From positions 124,001 to 188,000 of the forward strand of contig JACKDU010000010.1 of assembly GCA_020633335.1 (NCBI GenBank): 64,000 nucleotides of DNA, in the 5' to 3' direction. Source of the stretch: Myxococcales bacterium (GTDB lineage Bacteria > Myxococcota_A > Polyangia > Nannocystales > Nannocystaceae). This document shows positions 19,003 to 28,525 of this stretch, one piece after another (within the stretch, counting starts at the first letter, position 1; every line of letters begins with the position of its first letter). The notes beneath the pieces are model-generated. The model searched no databases and had not been told where the DNA came from. It saw only the letters and a program-made list of their open reading frames with translations. Made by a program: the position numbers and the translations under genes.

Positions 19003-21627
19003 ATGGCAAAGAAGAAGGAGCCCGCCTTCCCCCTCTACCGCGATCTCACCGAGCGCAAGATGACGAGCCTCGGCGCCAAGCTCGACAAGCTCGTCGATCC
19101 CAACGGCCACAAGCACTGGGACGCGCTCTTCAAGGCGAGCGACGGGATCGCCGCGGAGCTCCTCTGGCACCTCGTCCGCTGCGGGCTGGTCGCCCAGGCA
19201 CCGCAATCGGCGGGGCTGGTGCGGATGCTCGGCGAGGGGGTGAGCTACGCGAAGTCGGTCGCCGAGATCGTCGGCGTCCTCCGCAACTTCCCCGAGGACA
19301 TGGGGACGATGGATCGCGGACGCGCGCGCGAGTTCCACATGCTCACGCCGGGGGTGCTCCAGGACGTCGACGCGATGATCGTCGCCGCCTACCTGATGGA
19401 TCGCGACGCGCTCGTCGCCGCCCAGGGCGAGCTCTCCACCAACATGCGCCTGGCGATCGACATGGTCCGCCGGCGCGCCGGTGAGGCGATCGACCCGGCG
19501 TCGTCGCGGGCGATCTTCGACCACCTCGTCCGCGCCCACTGCACGAGCTACGGCCTCGCGTCGAACTGCGACATCCCGCGGATCGTCGACGGCGCCGAGG
19601 TCGAGTGCCGCCTCGCCGACGACGCCGCGGTCAAGGACCTCGCGCTCCTCTTCGGCAACGAGGGCGCGTGGGCCGAGGGGATGGCCGCGTGGCTGCGGCC
19701 GCGGGTCGCCAAGTTCCGCGCCGAGACCGACTCGCTGGCCAAGCGCGCCGGCGACGGCCTCCGGCTCCTCCCGCTCTCCGAGGTGATCTACCTCTTCGGC
19801 GACGGCTGGTGGAACCCGGGCGTCCTCATCGAGGTGATCGACGGCCGCGGCGATCGGCCGGCCGAGCTCCTCGCCGCGGCCGCGACCCTGCGGGCCGAGG
19901 GGACCCGGCCCTTCAAGATCGACGTCGCCCAGCTCCCCGAGGACGAGGGATCGAGCGACAACGGCGGCCACGACGACGACGACGACGACGACGACGAGCG
20001 CGACGACGACGGCTACGACGAGGAGCGCGACGACGACGAGTACTTCGACGACTACGAGGACGACGGCGAGGCCGACCCCGACGAGCCCGAGGAGGACCCG
20101 CTCGACGCCGAGGCCGACAACGAGCGGGTCCGCGCGCTCGCCGAGGTCCTGACGGTCGTGGCGATTGACCGCCTGGCGGCCGCCGGCGAGGCGCTCCCGG
20201 CGGAGATCGACGACACCTTCGAGCTCGATCGAGTCTTCGAATCCGAGCCCGTCTACACCCTCCGGCTCCGGCGGGCGCTCGCCGCCCTCGGGCCCGCGCG
20301 GGCCCACGCGATCATCCGCCGGATCGCCGCCAAGGACTACTACTTCGGCAAGGCCGCGGCGATCTGCGACGTCTGCTACGAGCCCGCGGTCGTCGAGCAC
20401 GTCCTCGACAAGATCGACGCCGGCGACTACGGGATCGACGCGGGGCTCCTCGGCCTCTGCTCGCCGAAGGTGGTCCCCCACGCCGCCGCCCACGCGGCCA
20501 GGCAGGCCGATCCCAAGCGGGCCGGGAAGTACCGCGAGGGGATCCTCTACGTCCTCGCGCGGGCGGCCGCCGCCGGCGAGGGCTGGGATCCGGCGCTCGA
20601 TCCCGAGATCTCGATGGCCGACATCTACTTCGCCTACGGCGGCTCGAAGGTGACGCCGGTGCTCGAGATGCTCCGCGCCCTCCCCCTCCCCCGCTACCAG
20701 GCGATCCTCGAGGCGAACCTGGAGCGCTGCGCCGACGAGCCCTGGCGGCTGGTCCGCTGCCTCCGCGCCGACCTCCCGGAGGCCGCGCTCGAGACCGTCT
20801 TCAAGGCGCTGGTCGCCCGCCCCAAGGAGGTCTCCGGCGGCAAGCTCGGCGACGATCTGCGGGCGCTCGGCGGGGTGATCGTCGATCCGCTGCGGCGGGC
20901 GATCGGCGACACCCAGCTCCCCGGCACCTTCATGCGCGAGCTCGAGCGGGCGATGGACAACGCCGCCTACAAGGCGCTGAGCGAGGCGCTCGATCGGCCG
21001 GTCGAGACCCCGCGGGAGGAGCTGCGCCGCCTGGCCGCCGAGCAACCTGGCCCCAAGGTCAGGATCTATCTCCTCCGCCGGGCCGAGCGCGCGCCGGCCG
21101 AGGGCGAGGTCGGGCGGGCCGGCGGCGCTGCGATCGGCGCCCCGGCCTCGGCGATCCCCGCGCGGCGCGGCGAGGCGATGACCCACGTCCTCACCCTCGA
21201 CCTCGCGGCGATGCCCGAGCTCGCCGCCCGTCACCCGGGCGTCCGCGCGCTCGCGCTCTTCCTCCCCGATCCCGAGTACGGCGAGCACCACGAGGACGGG
21301 GTGCTGATGCCGATCCCGAGCGAGGCGCTGGCGGAGGCCGCGGCCGCGCCGGCGGACGAGGACGCGGCGGCGATCCTCGTCGAGGGCTTCGACGTGCCAG
21401 CCGTGATCTTCGGCGGATCCTGCGAGGGCGACCTCAAGCGGATCCGCGGCCTCGTCTACCAGGCGAGCGGCTACTGCCTCGGCGGGCCGCTCTGGCTGCA
21501 GGACGGCGATCCGGGGCTTGATCCGAGCTTCGTCGGCCAGTTCGACGAGAGCCTGGCCTACATCAACCTCGGCGACATGGGCGTGATGTACCTCTTCGAG
21601 GGGTGGATCACCTGGCAGTGCCACTGA
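19003..21627 (+). CDS. Large protein with acidic tract and DUF1963-like C-terminus
   Basis: 874 residues without a signal peptide. The N-terminal third is helical. A strongly acidic tract with runs of Asp and Glu covers about 310-385. Helical repeats of a HEAT-like kind follow to about 700 (YYFGKAAAICDVCYEPAVVEHVLDK). The C-terminal ~150 residues resemble the DUF1963/YwqG fold (GGPLWLQDGDPGLDPSFVGQF, then INLGDMGVMYLFEG). Proteins with this tail are often linked to antitoxin or scaffold roles, but nothing here defines one. Convergent with the next gene, 2 bases apart. Confidence 0.75.
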   Translation: MAKKKEPAFPLYRDLTERKMTSLGAKLDKLVDPNGHKHWDALFKASDGIAAELLWHLVRCGLVAQAPQSAGLVRMLGEGVSYAKSVAEIVGVLRNFPEDMGTMDRGRAREFHMLTPGVLQDVDAMIVAAYLMDRDALVAAQGELSTNMRLAIDMVRRRAGEAIDPASSRAIFDHLVRAHCTSYGLASNCDIPRIVDGAEVECRLADDAAVKDLALLFGNEGAWAEGMAAWLRPRVAKFRAETDSLAKRAGDGLRLLPLSEVIYLFGDGWWNPGVLIEVIDGRGDRPAELLAAAATLRAEGTRPFKIDVAQLPEDEGSSDNGGHDDDDDDDDERDDDGYDEERDDDEYFDDYEDDGEADPDEPEEDPLDAEADNERVRALAEVLTVVAIDRLAAAGEALPAEIDDTFELDRVFESEPVYTLRLRRALAALGPARAHAIIRRIAAKDYYFGKAAAICDVCYEPAVVEHVLDKIDAGDYGIDAGLLGLCSPKVVPHAAAHAARQADPKRAGKYREGILYVLARAAAAGEGWDPALDPEISMADIYFAYGGSKVTPVLEMLRALPLPRYQAILEANLERCADEPWRLVRCLRADLPEAALETVFKALVARPKEVSGGKLGDDLRALGGVIVDPLRRAIGDTQLPGTFMRELERAMDNAAYKALSEALDRPVETPREELRRLAAEQPGPKVRIYLLRRAERAPAEGEVGRAGGAAIGAPASAIPARRGEAMTHVLTLDLAAMPELAARHPGVRALALFLPDPEYGEHHEDGVLMPIPSEALAEAAAAPADEDAAAILVEGFDVPAVIFGGSCEGDLKRIRGLVYQASGYCLGGPLWLQDGDPGLDPSFVGQFDESLAYINLGDMGVMYLFEGWITWQCH

Positions 21628-21629
21628 GC

Positions 21630-24620
21630 TCAGGGCGGCGCGCTCGAGGTGATCTGCACGCTCGCGCCGCTCGCTAGCCCGAAGGTGAAGGCGGTCCCCG
21701 GCGGCGCCCACGTCAGCGCGCCGTAGACGTAGCTCCGGGGGCCGCGGACGTCCCTACCGTCGACGCTGACGATCTCGTCGCCCGCCTTGAGGCCGGCCGC
21801 CGCCGCCGGGCCGCCCGGGCGGGCGAAGGCGACGATGAGCCGGTGCTCCAGCGGATCCGCGCCGGGCTCGCTCTGCTGGAGCGTGAGGCCGAGGTCGCCG
21901 ACGACCTCGCCTCGCTTGACCCGCAGGCGATGGACCTCGATCGGCGGCAGCTCGACGACCGACGAGGCGGGCTCGATGAAGGCCGGGATCGAGGTCCAGC
22001 CGAACTCGTCGCCGCTGCGGGGTGAGGTCATGATCCGCACCGCCCCGGTCGGCGCGCGCTCGACCTCGAAGCGGCCGTCCTCGTCGCTGACGTTGCGGAG
22101 CTTGTCGTCGGTGGGCCCGCCGAACACCATGCCGCCGCCCCGTCCGTTGATCTGGACGACGATCCCCGCGACCGGGCTCCCCTCCTCGTCGACGATCCGA
22201 CCGCGGGCGGTCACCTTGGGCGCGAGCTCGATCCGAAGATCCTCGCGCTCTTCGCCGGCCGCCAGGGTCGCCTCGGCCTCGGCCGTGCCGGCGCCGGCGC
22301 TCACGTTCACCTTGTAGGACCCGGCCGGCACCTCGGGGAGGCTGAAGGCGCCGTCCGTGCGGAAGAAGGCGTCGCTGCGGTGGAAGCCGGTCGCCTCGTC
22401 GCGGATCGACACCGTGAACTCCTCGGGCGCGCCGCCGCCCGCGAGCGAGACGCTGCCGGCGAGGCGGCCGGTCGACGCGATCGTCAGGACCACGTCCTCG
22501 TCGAGCGCGGCATGCTCGAGGATCGCCTCGCCGCCGCCCTTTCGGTGGGCGAGGATCGTGTGCTTCCCCGGTGCGAGGCGGGTCAGCGTGAAGCGCCCGT
22601 CGGCGTCGCTGAGCACCGGATCGTGCCCGCCAGCGAAGCTGCCCCAGCGGCTCATCCGCACGTTCTGGGCGCTCGACGAGCCGCTCTGCTCGGACTCGCG
22701 GGTCGACTCGATGAAGGCGTCGGCCACCGGGCCGCCCTCCTCGTCGCGGACGACCCCGTGGATCACCCCCGTCGCTGTCTCAACGACCAGCTCGACCTCG
22801 CGGACCTCGCCCTCGACGATCTCGACCCGCTCGCCCTGGAGGTCGTCGTCCCCGCTCCCGGGGGCCCGCATGTTGTCGAGGAAGCCGAGCGAGGGGACCG
22901 CGCGGTAGCTCCCCGGGAGGAGCTCGGGGCAGGCGAAGGCGCCCTCGTCGTCGGCGGTGCAGCGTCGCCACGAGGGGCCCTGCTCGAGGCTGATCGTCGC
23001 GCCGCCGACGCCCTCCCCCTCGCTGTCGATCACCCGACCGCGGAGCTCGCCGCTCGCCGGCAGGGTGATCGTCAGATCGTCGACGTCGTGACCGTCCCGG
23101 AGGGTGACCGGGAGCGGCTCCTTGGGGGTCGCCCGCGGCGGCCGCCAGGCGCTGACGCCGAGCTCGTAGTCGCCGGGGAGGAGGCCCGCGAGCTCGAAGC
23201 GGCCGGCCTCGTCGGTCTCTCCGGACCAGGCGCTCGTCGCCTGGGCGCGGGCCTGGGCGGCGTCGATCTTCGGGCGGGCGCTGACGCTGACGCCGGCCGC
23301 GGGCTCGCCGCGGCCGTCGACCACCTGCCCGCGGATCGCCTGCCCCGGCTTGACCTCCCAGCGGAGCCCCTCGACGCTCGAGTCGGCGATCGTCAGCGGC
23401 TCGTAGCGCTCCTCCGCGACGTAGCCGCTGCAGTGGACGCGCACCTGATACTCGCCGGGGAAGAGGCCGCGGAGGCGGGCCTCGCCGCCCTCGAGGTCGG
23501 CGCGGACACGGCGGGCGCTCGCGCGATCGTTGAGCTCGACCCAGCCCTTGTCGCAGGCGCCGCCGCCGACGATCGCGACCTCGCCGACCGCCATGAAGGC
23601 GGGGTGGACGATGACGGTGATCGGCGCCGAGGTCTCGCCGAGCCCGAGGATCACCTGCTCGTTCGCCTTGCCGTAGACGTCATCGCCGACGACCGAGGGC
23701 TTGTAGGCGCCGGGCTCGAGGCCGACGATCCGGAACTTGCCGGCGGCGTCGGTGATCGCGCTCGCGTCGCTCCAGCCCCACTGGCCGCCGATCGGCGAGA
23801 CCGTCGCCCCCTCGACCGGCGCGCCGTCGCTCGCCCGGACGACCTTGCCGATCAGGACGGCCTCGGGCGTCAGGAAGACCTCGAATTCGTGCCCGGGCGC
23901 GACCCCGCCGTCGCTTCCCCTGGCGTAGCCGTCGGCCCAGGCGCTCAGCCAGCGATCGCCGGGGGCGACCCAGAGGGAGAAGCGGCCCTCGTCGCCGCTG
24001 AAGCCGATCGCCTCGTCGACGGTGAGCTGCGCCCCCTCGATCGCGCCGCCGCTGAGATCCTTGATCACGCCGGTGATCTCGACGCCGCCGCCGCGGAGGG
24101 TGATGTCGATCCCCTGGGCCTCCATGCCTGGCCGAAGGACCACCTCGTCGCGGCGGCGCGCCCCCTCGCCGCGGGTGTAGGCGGCCGGGATGAAGGTCGG
24201 CGCGCTGGCGGTGACCCACTGGTTGACCCCGAGGAGCTCGTCGATCCGATAGGCGCCGTCGCCCTCGCTGGTGACGCAGCGGGCCGCCTTGCGCACCTCG
24301 CTCGGGAGAATGGGCGATCGAGCGACCGCGCAGACCTGGGCGCCGGGGATCGCTCGCCCCTCGTGGTCGCGGATCGTCCCGCGGATCGACGCCCGGGGGG
24401 CGCCGAGGAGCGCGGAGGCGCTGCTCAGGAGCGCCCGCGGGCGGAGGCCGTCGGCGCCCGACGGGCCGCTACCGTCGCCCTCGGCCGTGCCCGCGCGAGC
24501 GCCTTGTTCCGGCGAATTCGCCGGCTCGTCCGCGTTCCCGGCGAGGAGCCACCAGAGGGCGCCGCCGCCGATCAAAGCGACCACGATCACCTTCACACCC
24601 GTCGAGGATCGCTGCTCCAT
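21630..24620 (-). CDS. Membrane-anchored multi-beta-sandwich protein with C-terminal PDZ domain, copy 1
   Basis: 996 residues. An N-terminal helix (VIVVALIGGGALWWLLAG) anchors the chain outside the membrane. Most of the rest is a string of carboxypeptidase-regulatory-like/Ig-type units (IRGTIRDHEGRAIPGAQVCA, GRVIDSEGEGVGGATI, GRIVDEEGSPVAGIVVQI), each ~80-100 residues. A PDZ domain ends the protein at about 897-993 (AAAAGLKAGDEIVSVDGRDV). No protease domain is present, so a scaffold or adhesin role is inferred. It aligns end to end with the next gene upstream and shares a 33-base promoter block with it. Confidence 0.85.
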   Translation of the reverse strand: MEQRSSTGVKVIVVALIGGGALWWLLAGNADEPANSPEQGARAGTAEGDGSGPSGADGLRPRALLSSASALLGAPRASIRGTIRDHEGRAIPGAQVCAVARSPILPSEVRKAARCVTSEGDGAYRIDELLGVNQWVTASAPTFIPAAYTRGEGARRRDEVVLRPGMEAQGIDITLRGGGVEITGVIKDLSGGAIEGAQLTVDEAIGFSGDEGRFSLWVAPGDRWLSAWADGYARGSDGGVAPGHEFEVFLTPEAVLIGKVVRASDGAPVEGATVSPIGGQWGWSDASAITDAAGKFRIVGLEPGAYKPSVVGDDVYGKANEQVILGLGETSAPITVIVHPAFMAVGEVAIVGGGACDKGWVELNDRASARRVRADLEGGEARLRGLFPGEYQVRVHCSGYVAEERYEPLTIADSSVEGLRWEVKPGQAIRGQVVDGRGEPAAGVSVSARPKIDAAQARAQATSAWSGETDEAGRFELAGLLPGDYELGVSAWRPPRATPKEPLPVTLRDGHDVDDLTITLPASGELRGRVIDSEGEGVGGATISLEQGPSWRRCTADDEGAFACPELLPGSYRAVPSLGFLDNMRAPGSGDDDLQGERVEIVEGEVREVELVVETATGVIHGVVRDEEGGPVADAFIESTRESEQSGSSSAQNVRMSRWGSFAGGHDPVLSDADGRFTLTRLAPGKHTILAHRKGGGEAILEHAALDEDVVLTIASTGRLAGSVSLAGGGAPEEFTVSIRDEATGFHRSDAFFRTDGAFSLPEVPAGSYKVNVSAGAGTAEAEATLAAGEEREDLRIELAPKVTARGRIVDEEGSPVAGIVVQINGRGGGMVFGGPTDDKLRNVSDEDGRFEVERAPTGAVRIMTSPRSGDEFGWTSIPAFIEPASSVVELPPIEVHRLRVKRGEVVGDLGLTLQQSEPGADPLEHRLIVAFARPGGPAAAAGLKAGDEIVSVDGRDVRGPRSYVYGALTWAPPGTAFTFGLASGASVQITSSAPP

Positions 24621-24651
24621 CGCGTCTCCGCCTCCATCGCGCTCGCCGGTG

Positions 24652-24678
24652 GATACGCGCGAGCGTCCGTGATGTTCC
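24652..24678 (-). promoter_or_regulatory. Candidate ECF-type promoter of PDZ protein copy 1
   Basis: On the minus strand GGAAC is followed after 16 bases by CGTATC, 31 bases before the ATG; this fits the -35 GGAAC/-10 CGT pattern of ECF promoters. It is part of the 33-base block (24671-24703) that recurs with one mismatch before copy 2. Confidence 0.5.
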
Positions 24679-24703
24679 GACGTTTCTCCGGCGGAGGGAA
24701 CAC
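24671..24703. repeat. 33-base upstream block, copy 1
   Basis: Matches 27764-27796 at 32 of 33 positions. It contains TGTTCC and GGAACA as an inverted pair and lies at the same distance before both paralogous genes. Confidence 0.85.
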
Positions 24704-24723
24704 GGCAAGGCGCGCGTCGTCCC

Positions 24724-24739
24724 CGACGGATCCGTCGGC
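24724..24739. terminator. Hairpin after PDZ protein copy 2
   Basis: CCGACGGATCCGTCGG is a perfect 16-base palindrome 12 bases after the stop of the upstream copy. There is no T-tract, so it is only a candidate terminator. Confidence 0.45.
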
Positions 24740-24750
24740 TTTCGCCGCCC

Positions 24751-27714
24751 TCAGGGCCGCCCGCCCGCGATGATCTGCACGCTCGCGCCGCTGGCGAGCC
24801 CGAGGGTCAAGGAGGTCCCCGCGGGGACCCGCGTCAGCGTCTCGTAGCGGTAGCTCCGCAGGCCGCGGACGTCCTTGCCGTCGACGCTGACGATCTCGTC
24901 GCCCGCCTTGAGGCCGGCGTTCGCCGCCGGACTTCTGCGGCCGACCAGGGCGACGATCAGGCGACGCCCGAGCGGATCGCCGTCCGGATCGATACGCTGG
25001 ACCGTGAAACCGAGCCCGGCTCCGTGCCCGCCGGGCTCGATCCTGCTGCGGAGGACCTCGATCGGCGGCAGCTCGACCTCCCGGCCCGAGGGCTCGATGA
25101 CGGCGGGGAGCGACGTCCAGCCGAATTCGTCGCCGCTCGGCGCTCGCACGGTGATCTGAACCTTGCCGCTCGGCGCTCGTTCGACCTCGAAGCGACCGTC
25201 CCGATCGCTGACGTTGCGCCCCTCCTCGTCGCTGCCGCGGAAGCGACCTCCCCTCCCCCCGGCGATGTCGACCTCCATCCCGGCGACCGGCTGCCCCTCC
25301 TCGTCGACGATCCGACCGCGCACCGTCACGATCGCCATGAGCTCGATCTGGAGATCGACGAGATCCTCGCCGGCGGGCATCGTCGCCTCGACCTCGGCCA
25401 CGCCGACGCCGGCGCTCACGCGCACCTCGTAGCGCCCCGCGGGGACGTCCGGGAGGCTGAAGGCGCCGTCGGTCCGGAGGAAGGCGTCGCTGCGATGGAA
25501 GCCGGTGGCGTGATCGCGGATGGTCACGGTGAATTCCTCGGGCACGCCGCCCCCCGCGAGGGTGACGCGGCCGCCGAGGCGACCGGCGTCGGCGATCGTC
25601 AGGACGACATCCTCACCGATCGCCGCGTGCTCGACGAAGGCCTCGCCGCCGCCCCTGCGCTGGGCGAGGATCGTGTACTCGCCCGGCGCCAGGCGGCTCA
25701 GGGTGAAGCGACCGTCGGCGTCGCTGAGCACCGGATGGCGGCCGCTCGCCCACCTGCCCCAACGGCTCCTCTGCACCCCGCCGCCGTGCTGCGCGCTCTC
25801 GCGGGTCGTGGCGACGAAGGCGTCGGCCACCGGACCACCGTCTGCGTCGCGGACGACCCCATGGATCACCCCGGTCGCCGCCTCGACCACCAGCTTGATC
25901 TCGGTGACCTCGCCCTCGCGGATCTCGACCTCCTCGCCCTGGACGTCGTCGTCGCTCCGCCCGGGTGTGCGCATCTCGCCGAAGAGGCCGAGGCGAGCGA
26001 GCACGCGGTAGCTCCCCGGCAGGACCTCGGCGCAGGCGAACGCGCCCTGGTCGTCGGCCGCGCAGGTCCGCCAGGCGGGGCCGTCCTCGAGGACGAGCGT
26101 CGCGCCCCGGACCCCCTGCCCCTCGCTGTCGACGATCCGCCCGCGGAGCTCGCCGCCCGCTGGCAGCGTGATCGTCAGGTCGTCGACGTCATGGCCGTCC
26201 GCCAGGGTCACCGGGATCGGATCCTTCGGGGTCGCCCGCTTCGGCGCCCAGGCGTTGACATCGAGCTCGTAGTCGCCCGCAAGGAGGCCCGTGATCTCGA
26301 AGCGACCGGCCTCGTCGGCGTCGCCGAACCACGGGCTGGGCAGCTGCCCACCGCCCTTGACGACGTCCTTCCTCGGGCGGGCGCCGACGCGGACGCCGGA
26401 CGCCGGCGCGCCGCGGCTCTCGATCACCCGACCGCGGATCGCCTGCCCGGGGGTGACCTCCCAGCGGAGGCCGTCGACGCTCGCGTCGGTGATCATCACG
26501 GGCTCGTAGCGGCTCGCCGACACGTAGCCCCGGCAGCGGACGGTGACCTGGTACGTGCCCGGGAAGAGCCCGCGGAGGCGCGCCCCGCCGCCGTCGAGCT
26601 CGCTCTCGACGCGGCGATCGTTCGCGCGATCGTGGAGCGCCACCGACCCCGCCGCGCACGACCCCCCCTCGCCGACGATGGCGACCTCACCGTCCGCCGA
26701 GAACGCCGGGTGGGCGGTGACGGTGAGCGGCGCCGAGGTCTCTCCGAGGCCGAGGATCACCTGCTCGTCGGCCTCGCCGCGGACGTCGTCGCCGACGACC
26801 GAGGGCTTGAAGGCGCCGGGCTGGAGGCCGCCGATCCGGAACTCGCCGGCGACGTCGGTGATCGCGGCCGCGTCGCTCCAGCCCGACTCGCCGTCGATCG
26901 CCGAGACCGTCGCCCCCTCGACCGGCGATCCGTCGCCCGCCCGGACGACCTGGCCGATGAGCACGGCCTCGGGGGTCAGGAAGATCTCGAACGCGTGGCC
27001 CGGCGCGCTCCCCTCGTCACCGCCATTGGCGTAGCCCTCGGCCCAGGCTTGGACGAGGCGCTCCCCCGGGGCCACCCAGAGGGCGAAGCGGCCCTCCTCG
27101 CCGGTGAAGCCGATCGCGTCCCCGCCCCGGAGCTGCGCCCCCTCGATCGCGCCGCCGCTCAGATCCTTGACGACCCCGGTGATCTCGACGCCGCCGCCCC
27201 GGAGGGTGATGTCGATCCCCGTGGCCTCCAAACCTGGCCAAAGGACCACCTCGCGGCGCGCCCCCTCGCCGCGGGCGTAGGCCGCCGGGATGAAGTTCGG
27301 CGCGCTGGCGCTGACCCGGTGATTGACCCCGAGGAGCTCGAGCCGATAGGCGCCGTCGGCCTCGCTGGTGACGCAGCGGGCGCTCCGCTTGTCCGCTGTG
27401 GGGAGGATCGGCGAGCGCGGGAGCGCGCAGACCTGGGCGCCGGCGATCGAGCGCCCCTCCTGGTCGCGGATCGTCCCGCGGATCGACGCCCGCGGGGCGC
27501 CGAGGAGCGCCGCGGCGTTGCTCGGGATCGCGCGCGCACGGAGGCCCCCCGGATCACGCGGAGCGGCTTCGTCGCGCCCCCGCGCCTCGCCCGCGACCTC
27601 CCCCGGCGCGTCGCTCGAGTCGACCGCGTCGTCGGCGAGCACCCACCAGAGGGCGGCCGCGCCGATCACCGAGATCACGATCACCTTCGCGCCCGTTGAG
27701 GATCCCCCTTCCAT
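24751..27714 (-). CDS. Membrane-anchored multi-beta-sandwich protein with C-terminal PDZ domain, copy 2
   Basis: 987 residues with the same plan as the neighbouring copy: anchor helix near the N-terminus, linker rich in Asp/Glu/Ala, successive carboxypeptidase-regulatory-like units (IRGTIRDQEGRSIAGAQVCA, GRIVDSEGQGVRGATL, GRIVDEEGQPVAGMEVDI) and a PDZ domain at about 889-986 (AANAGLKAGDEIVSVDGKDV). Both copies are full length and open, so the duplication is not a decayed pseudogene. The divergence is spread evenly, with identical stretches around the anchor and PDZ ends. Surface role inferred. Confidence 0.85.
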   Translation of the reverse strand: MEGGSSTGAKVIVISVIGAAALWWVLADDAVDSSDAPGEVAGEARGRDEAAPRDPGGLRARAIPSNAAALLGAPRASIRGTIRDQEGRSIAGAQVCALPRSPILPTADKRSARCVTSEADGAYRLELLGVNHRVSASAPNFIPAAYARGEGARREVVLWPGLEATGIDITLRGGGVEITGVVKDLSGGAIEGAQLRGGDAIGFTGEEGRFALWVAPGERLVQAWAEGYANGGDEGSAPGHAFEIFLTPEAVLIGQVVRAGDGSPVEGATVSAIDGESGWSDAAAITDVAGEFRIGGLQPGAFKPSVVGDDVRGEADEQVILGLGETSAPLTVTAHPAFSADGEVAIVGEGGSCAAGSVALHDRANDRRVESELDGGGARLRGLFPGTYQVTVRCRGYVSASRYEPVMITDASVDGLRWEVTPGQAIRGRVIESRGAPASGVRVGARPRKDVVKGGGQLPSPWFGDADEAGRFEITGLLAGDYELDVNAWAPKRATPKDPIPVTLADGHDVDDLTITLPAGGELRGRIVDSEGQGVRGATLVLEDGPAWRTCAADDQGAFACAEVLPGSYRVLARLGLFGEMRTPGRSDDDVQGEEVEIREGEVTEIKLVVEAATGVIHGVVRDADGGPVADAFVATTRESAQHGGGVQRSRWGRWASGRHPVLSDADGRFTLSRLAPGEYTILAQRRGGGEAFVEHAAIGEDVVLTIADAGRLGGRVTLAGGGVPEEFTVTIRDHATGFHRSDAFLRTDGAFSLPDVPAGRYEVRVSAGVGVAEVEATMPAGEDLVDLQIELMAIVTVRGRIVDEEGQPVAGMEVDIAGGRGGRFRGSDEEGRNVSDRDGRFEVERAPSGKVQITVRAPSGDEFGWTSLPAVIEPSGREVELPPIEVLRSRIEPGGHGAGLGFTVQRIDPDGDPLGRRLIVALVGRRSPAANAGLKAGDEIVSVDGKDVRGLRSYRYETLTRVPAGTSLTLGLASGASVQIIAGGRP

Positions 27715-27745
27715 CGCGTCCGTCCCTCCGCCGCGCCCCCGAGTG

Positions 27746-27771
27746 AGTACGCGCGGACGCGCCGATGTTCC
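27746..27771 (-). promoter_or_regulatory. Candidate ECF-type promoter of PDZ protein copy 2
   Basis: On the minus strand GGAAC, then 15 bases, then CGTACT, 31 bases before the ATG. Sequence and position parallel those of copy 1. Confidence 0.5.
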
Positions 27772-27796
27772 GACGTTTCTCCGCCGGAGGGAACAC
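27764..27796. repeat. 33-base upstream block, copy 2
   Basis: Differs from the block at 24671-24703 by a single G/C exchange. Retention of this non-coding block while the flanking spacer has diverged suggests functional constraint. Confidence 0.85.
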
Positions 27797-27814
27797 GCTC
27801 GAACGCGGAGGACG

Positions 27815-28444
27815 CTAGGGGATGCAGCCCATCGTCGGCGAGTTCAGCCCGCAGAAGGGCATCACGCAGACGAGCAGGTCCTGGAGCTCCGGGCTCAGCA
27901 TGTCCTTCTGGCACTCCTGACCGCAGGCGATGAGGTCCAGGCTCTTGACGTAGCAGTCCTGAAAGCACTCGCAGTCCTCGACGCCCTCGCAGCCGATCAG
28001 CGCCGCGCAGCACTCATCCTTGACACACATCGCGCAGGCGCCGTCGCCCGGCGCAGGGTCGCAGATCCCGGGCTCGCCGGTGGTCCCGCTGGTCGAGAGC
28101 GAGGTCGCCGCGCTGGTCGACCCGTCGCTGGTCGACGCGCTCCCGCTCGTGCCGGCGCCCGTCGTCGTCGCCCCGGCGCTGGTCGACCCGTCGCCCGAGC
28201 TCTCCGAGGCCGCGGAGGTCGACGCCTCGCTGCCGCTGCCGCTGCCGCTCCCGCCCCCGTCGCTCGTGGTCGCGGTGGCCGACGCAGACGCGGTGGCCGA
28301 CGCCGACGCCGACGCCGACGCTGACGCCGACGCCGACGCGCTCGCGGTGTCGGTCGTCGCAGCGTCATCGCCCGCGCAGGCGGCGACGACGAGCGCGGCG
28401 AAGAGAGCGAACGAAGCGGCCTGGATCTTCCCGACGAGGTGCAT
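27815..28444 (-). CDS. Cys-rich lipoprotein with Ser-Ala repeat linker
   Basis: 209 residues from the ATG of MHLVGKIQ. A lipobox (LVVAAC) is followed by an alternating Ser-Ala tract and a Ser/Thr/Gly linker to about residue 125. The C-terminal ~80 residues carry a dozen Cys (CAMCVKDECCAALIGC, then CECFQDC), matching the small disulfide-rich domain often seen at the end of myxobacterial lipoproteins. Function unknown. A longer frame to 28501 lacks a signal peptide at its start. Confidence 0.75.
   Translation of the reverse strand: MHLVGKIQAASFALFAALVVAACAGDDAATTDTASASASASASASASASATASASATATTSDGGGSGSGSGSEASTSAASESSGDGSTSAGATTTGAGTSGSASTSDGSTSAATSLSTSGTTGEPGICDPAPGDGACAMCVKDECCAALIGCEGVEDCECFQDCYVKSLDLIACGQECQKDMLSPELQDLLVCVMPFCGLNSPTMGCIP
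28292..28340. repeat. GACGCC hexamer repeat encoding Ser-Ala
   Basis: Tandem GACGCC/GACGCT units on the plus strand, translated on the minus strand as Ser-Ala repeats in the lipoprotein linker. Confidence 0.75.
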
Positions 28445-28525
28445 CCCCGAGAGCATAGGACCCGCGGAGCCAGCGGTGACGCGGGGGAAAGAAGTACCCA
28501 TCGCCGCGAGCGCGCGAGCGCGGCA

